DNA from: Spirogloea muscicola
Lineage: Eukaryota; Streptophyta; Zygnematophyceae; Spirogloeales; Spirogloeaceae
Direction of reading: 5' to 3'
NCBI GenBank assembly: GCA_009602725.1
Contig: WELB01000393.1
Coordinates: forward strand, 23,298-37,326
Length of the DNA: 14,029 bases
Positions 10,574 through 14,029 of the stretch are shown in pieces. Made by a program: the position numbers and the translations under genes. Under the pieces are notes generated by a model. That model was given only the letters and a program-made list of their open reading frames with translations. It did no database searches and was not told the DNA's origin. Every line of letters starts with the position of its first letter. Position 1 is the stretch's first letter.

Positions 10574-10623
10574 TGTAACGTTTCCGCCGTTTGAAGGTGC
10601 TAACGGCGCGCGATAACCTTACA
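10574..10623. repeat. 50-bp imperfect dyad with TGTAA/TTACA ends
   Basis: The outer arms TGTAACGTT (10574-10582) and AACCTTACA (10615-10623) are complementary at eight of nine positions. An inner pair, CGCCGTT (10585-10591) and AACGGCG (10602-10608), is perfect with a 10-nt spacer. Nested symmetry of this kind can mark element ends, a small foldback element or a regulatory site. The left arm resembles the TGTAACGTTCCC at 10337. Confidence 0.6.
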
Positions 10624-10868
10624 TGAGCGTAGCGTATCTACCGTTAGGAGTCCCAAACGGTGCGGGTAGCTTGGCTGCACTCCGTGTAGCTAAGTACTGT
10701 TCGAGGGTCCCGGGCTCCGTACCCTGTCCGCACGCCTCGGGCTCACGCCCTGCAGGCCGGCCGGGTGGGTCAGCTCTCCCTCAGAACGGCGCCCCGCAGG
10801 CTGACCGGATTGACCAGCTCTCTCGGCCTCAAGGCTGCATGGCCTCGGTCCTGTGTCCGCATGGCCCC

Positions 10869-11054
10869 AGTCCCTTGGAGTCGCGCGCCGGCTTCTTGGC
10901 GCTAGTCCCTTGGACTCATGCTGTGCAGCGCGCCAGTCCCTTGGAGTCACGAGCCGGCCTCTTGGCGCTAGTCCCTTGGACTCATGCTGTGCAGCGCGCC
11001 AGTCCCTTGGACTCGCGCGCCGGCCTCTTGGCGCTAGTCCCTTGGACTCGTGCT
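10869..11054. repeat. 66-bp composite tandem repeat (alternating 35- and 31-bp subunits)
   Basis: AGTCCCTTGGA recurs at 10869, 10904, 10935, 10970, 11001 and 11036, spaced 35, 31, 35, 31 and 35 bp. The higher-order unit is 66 bp, present just under three times. One subunit carries a GCGCGCCGGC-like segment ending in CTTGGCGCT; the other carries a CATGCTGTGCAGCGCGCC-like segment. Because 66 is divisible by three, the array keeps several frames open on both strands; those frames should not be read as genes. Confidence 0.9.
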
Positions 11055-11295
11055 ACAGGCCTCTTGCCCTGTGTGCTAGCCTGTTGTATTTGTCGTGTCC
11101 CCTTGTCAGGCCCGCCCCTCCAAGGGAGGGCCCTGGGGGCGACCCTCGTCACACCCTCAGGGGAGGGGTGGCAGGAGAACCGCTACAAGTAATGGGCCTT
11201 GGTCAGACTCCTCAGTCGACCAACGCCCGAGAGAGACACAGCCCTGCTGCTGCCTAGCCAGCCCCGCTGCTGCCTGCTGCTGCCGCCGCCGCCAC

Positions 11296-11398
<103 letters not shown>

Positions 11399-11461
11399 CC
11401 GGCTCGTGACGCGCGGCCAGCGCCGGCCTCGTCGCCGCGCCCGTCCTCCGCGCCGTCGCAG

Positions 11462-13202
11462 GCGGTGCGGACGGCGCTGGCCGTGCAGAACGGCTCGGTG
11501 CTGCTGGCGGCGCTGGCTGCCGGCGGCCTGCTGGCGCTGCCCTCCGGCCCCGAGGCCCCCCCGCCGCTGCACACGGCCGCCTTCTGGGGCCTGGCGTCGC
11601 TCGTCGCCCTCCTCGGCGGCACCGCCGCGCTCGGCGGCCTGGCGTCCGACATCGCCGTGGAGCAGGACTGGTGCGCGCTCGCAGCTCGCTGCCTGCGTGC
11701 CACTCTTTGCGCATCCCAGCCAGCGTTGGCAGGCAGGCACTCAGCACGCCGGCGCTCTCCTGCCGACTGTACGCTTGCTGCGGCTGTCCGCTCTGTGCGA
11801 CGCGGGCGCAGGGTCGTGGTTTTGACGGCAAAGCACGAGGGTGGCCTCCTGGCGGAGGTGAACGCGGTGATGAAGAACATCGACCTCACCTGCCTCCTGC
11901 TGGCCCCGGTGCTGGTCGGGCTCGCTCTCAGCCTGCTGTCCCCTGCCCTCACGGCACTCCTGGTCGCCCTGTGGAGCGCTTGCTCCTGGCCGCTCGAGTA
12001 CCAGCTCCTGCGCTGGACCTATGCCAGCTGCCCCAGTCTGGCGCTCAAGCAGGCCACGGATACCGGGCAGGAGGCTGGCGGTGACGACGACTCCCCAGGT
12101 CCCAGACCCCGCTCGTCACAGACTGAGGCCATGCCAGCGCAGGTGCAGTCGGAGGAGGTCGGGCAGGGGCAGGAGGGCAAGCTCGAGCGGGAGCAGGCCG
12201 CCCTTGCCTCCCACGAGCCGCTGTCGTGGTTGCGAGCGTACTTGCAGCAGGAGGCCTTGCTGGCTGCGCTTGCGCTGGCGTGCTTGTACCTGACTGTCCT
12301 GAGCTTTGGCACCCTGATGACGGCCGAGCTGTCCTTCAGGGGCATCCACCCCGCCTTGCTGGCAGTCGCCAGAGGCTTTGGTGCCGTTGCCGGCATCACT
12401 GCCACCGTTATCTACCCCTCACTACATCAGCAACTGGGTAACATTCGGACGGGACTGTGGGCCATCTGGGTGCAGGTACTGTACGCCAATGCACACGCAA
12501 GTCCTTGCATCGAGCTGTGTAGCTGAGAACGCAATGTGCCAGGCTGCTCTGACACGGGCTTTGCAGCTCTGCAGTGGTCCATGCTACTTGCGAGCGTTGC
12601 GTCCGTGTGGGTGCGTGCTCAAGCCAAAGCGTCGGCCATGCTCATCGTGAGCGTGAGCTCGTCGCGCTTTGGCCTGTGGCTCTTTGACCTTGCAGTCACT
12701 CAGATCCTCCAAGTAAGTGACGCTGCCTTGCAGTAAACTTGCTGTCTATGCGAAAGCTCGCAATGCATTTGGCTTGTTGCTCACCATCTTGCACTTGCGG
12801 AATGCTTGATCTCAGACGACTGTGCCAGAAGGCCAGCGTGGAGTCATAGGTGGTGTGCAGCGCTCCTTACAACAACTCATGTCAACCTTCTCCTTTGTGC
12901 TTGGGATGATCCTCTCCGAGCCTCAGGTATAGTACCTTCTATCAGCCTGAGAGGTTCTTATTCAGACCTGATGTGCACTTGTCCGACCTGATCTTGGATC
13001 GATGTAACAACAGGAATTTGGAGCCTTGATATTGGTATCCTTCGCGATGGTAAGCATCGCAGGGATGCTGTACTCGAGGTATAGCTACAACGTGAGAGGC
13101 CATCTTCTGCATCTTGACTGGTGCTGCAAGAGCGAAGTGGGTAGCTCTGATCACACTGAAGAGACTGAACAGTTCATCCCTCCAATTGTCAATCTTCCAT
13201 GA
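11462..13202 (+). CDS. FPN: Ferroportin/IREG-type iron exporter (SLC40 family), five exons visible, N-terminus missing
   Basis: Exons are 11462-11670, 11812-12475, 12575-12712, 12816-12926 and 13014-13202 (TGA at 13200-13202), giving 436 aa. SLC40 proteins are 12-helix exporters of Fe2+ and related metals at plasma, vacuolar or plastid membranes. Family blocks seen are ASDIAVEQDWVVVL (restored by removing the 11671-11811 intron), AEVNAVMKNIDLTCLLLAP, LSFGTLMTAELSFRGI, GNIRTGLWAIWVQW (across the third intron), SRFGLWLFDLAVTQILQ, PEGQRGVIGGVQRSLQQL and FGALILVSFAMVSIAGMLY. An acidic, Gln-rich loop (residues about 122-185) separates the N- and C-lobes, as in the family. The first visible exon begins after a CAG acceptor inside the conserved N-lobe. 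About 70 or more residues, including the first helices, are therefore missing upstream, in or beyond the gap. Substrate range and membrane cannot be told from sequence. Confidence 0.94.
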
Positions 13203-13252
13203 CACCATATACTTTGAGACACCGTACAATCCATGCCAGTAACATTGTAGAC

Positions 13253-13282
13253 AGCAAAGTCTGCAGAAGTGCAGACTTTGCT
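13253..13282. repeat. Perfect 13-bp hairpin in the ferroportin 3' flank
   Basis: The arms AGCAAAGTCTGCA (13253-13265) and TGCAGACTTTGCT (13270-13282) are fully complementary with a GAAG loop, followed by ATTTTTCT. It starts about 50 nt after the stop codon, so it should be in the 3' UTR. It looks like a bacterial intrinsic terminator, but the context is eukaryotic; an RNA structural element or small foldback is likelier. Confidence 0.9.
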
Positions 13283-13965
13283 ATTTTTCTCTGGGACTCT
13301 GTCTTCAGTCTACCCCCTCATCTATGACTACCGGCAACGTCTCCAGTCCATGTTCCCTCTTCACTGAAGTATATACCTTCAGTCCAGAAACTCTTGCGGT
13401 GAAGGTTCGCCAATCAGCTACTCTACAGCTATCATCATTGGGCAACATTTACATCCATACATATTCACATTTCTACAATTATACCTCTTACCTTGGCATC
13501 GTTCATGACCACAACCATATCCATTGCAACTCAGGTGTGTAGAGTGCTTAAATCTATCAGTGTAAGCTTAAGTGGTTCTGTGAACTTTTACGAGGTCATT
13601 GTGAAGGTCTTGCACCACTACTTGTGATCCATGCACTTGTCGACCTGGTCAAATAGGAGATCCTTTCTAGACATCAATGTCATGACAATGAGTCTCTGTT
13701 TCCTTCCATCATCTTCCCACTATGCTTTCTTAATAAACTCAAGAGGACCATTGCGTTAACCCCCATGGCTCTGTTCTTTTTGCAGAAGCAGCTTCACAGA
13801 GATCAAGAACAAAGTGTCTTTTAATTATCTGGCATGCTTATGCTATGCACATGAGGTTTGCCGTAGAACTTGAAAACCATGTGACTTACCTCTTGATGCT
13901 GTATATCTGTGAGTCAAGCTTGTTATCAGACAAAGAACACAAACGCAAAAGGTACCTACTTCATA
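13283..13965. other. 3' flank of the ferroportin gene; no supported gene
   Basis: This is AT-richer DNA without a recognisable protein. It contains an AATAAA at 13732-13737, a strong acceptor-like TTCTTTTTGCAG near 13785 (plus), and a minus-strand AGGTAAGT donor-like site near 13884-13891. These hint at spliced sequence nearby, but no frame between them is convincing. Confidence 0.4.
13561..13565 (+). promoter_or_regulatory. Candidate TGTAA polyadenylation signal of the ferroportin gene
   Basis: TGTAA lies about 360 nt past the stop codon in the sense orientation. Long 3' UTRs are common in green algae, so the distance is acceptable. I saw no nearer TGTAA downstream of this gene. Confidence 0.35.
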
Positions 13966-14021
13966 CCACCCCCCCACCCCCCCCCCCCTCCCCCCCCCAC
14001 CCCCCCCCATCCCCCCCCCCC
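13966..14021. repeat. C-rich low-complexity tract
   Basis: About 55 bases are nearly all C, interrupted by single A or T bases (CACCCC, CCTCCC, CCATCCC). The G-rich minus strand could form G-quadruplexes. The minus-strand glycine-rich frame through it is a composition artefact. Confidence 0.9.
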
Positions 14022-14029
14022 AACTCAAT

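Larger units (their letters stand above)
10330..11295. other. Repeat-rich, possibly transposon-derived intergenic region
   Basis: Between the SDR and ferroportin 5' ends lies about 1 kb with a different texture: two TGTAACGTT(C/T)CC starts (10337, 10574), a terminal-like AACCTTACA (10615-10623), palindromic direct repeats and a tandem array. TG...CA-like ends are typical of LTRs. However, I found no matching second LTR, no target-site duplication and no reverse transcriptase or integrase sequence. A solo-LTR remnant is one reading; ordinary intergenic repeats are the other. Open frames here come from repeat units whose length is a multiple of three. Confidence 0.35.

Noticed and set aside
10690-11192. 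Repetitive open frames on both strands
   Set aside because: They come from the 66-bp tandem repeat, whose length is divisible by three. They have no start context or domain.
13253-13288. Bacterial-style intrinsic terminator
   Set aside because: Hairpin plus T-run looks like one, but every gene here is spliced and nuclear.

Overview
The window looks like nuclear DNA of a green alga (Chlorophyta, plausibly Trebouxiophyceae). It carries four genes, each split into 4-9 exons by mostly short GT-AG introns. Their products best match plant/algal families: a TOD1/MUCI70 (DUF616) Golgi-type protein, the Ssu72 CTD phosphatase, a plastid-type atypical SDR and a ferroportin/IREG iron exporter. The taxon is inferred from these products, the introns, the GC-rich 5' exons and TGTAA-type 3' signals. 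I could not run a search.

Layout. 1-429: GC-rich sequence with ambiguous coding potential. 430-4209 (+): complete nine-exon TOD1/MUCI70-like gene. 4210-4995: convergent 3' intergenic DNA. 4996-6949 (-): complete four-exon SSU72 gene. 6950-8191: SSU72 upstream DNA with one N and a coding-like stretch of unknown status. 8192-10321 (-): nine exons of an NAD(P)-binding SDR gene lacking its 5' exon. 10324-11398: repeat-rich DNA (hairpin, palindromic direct repeats, 50-bp dyad, 66-bp tandem repeat) ending in an N and 102 T's. 11462-13202 (+): five exons of a ferroportin-like gene lacking its N-terminal exon(s). 13203-14029: 3' flank with a perfect 13-bp hairpin and a C-rich end.

The four genes do not form one pathway: wall/Golgi glycan chemistry, RNA polymerase II CTD dephosphorylation, a plastid oxidoreductase-like protein and metal export. 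The SDR and ferroportin genes are head to head across the repeat/gap region, and both lack 5' exons there. That is best explained by an incomplete assembly, or by 5' exons lying far away across repeats. Exon junctions were set by joining conserved protein blocks at GT/AG sites with matching phase. All four models have lengths divisible by three. I saw no CRISPR, tRNA, rRNA or prokaryotic system, and no clear new multi-gene system.
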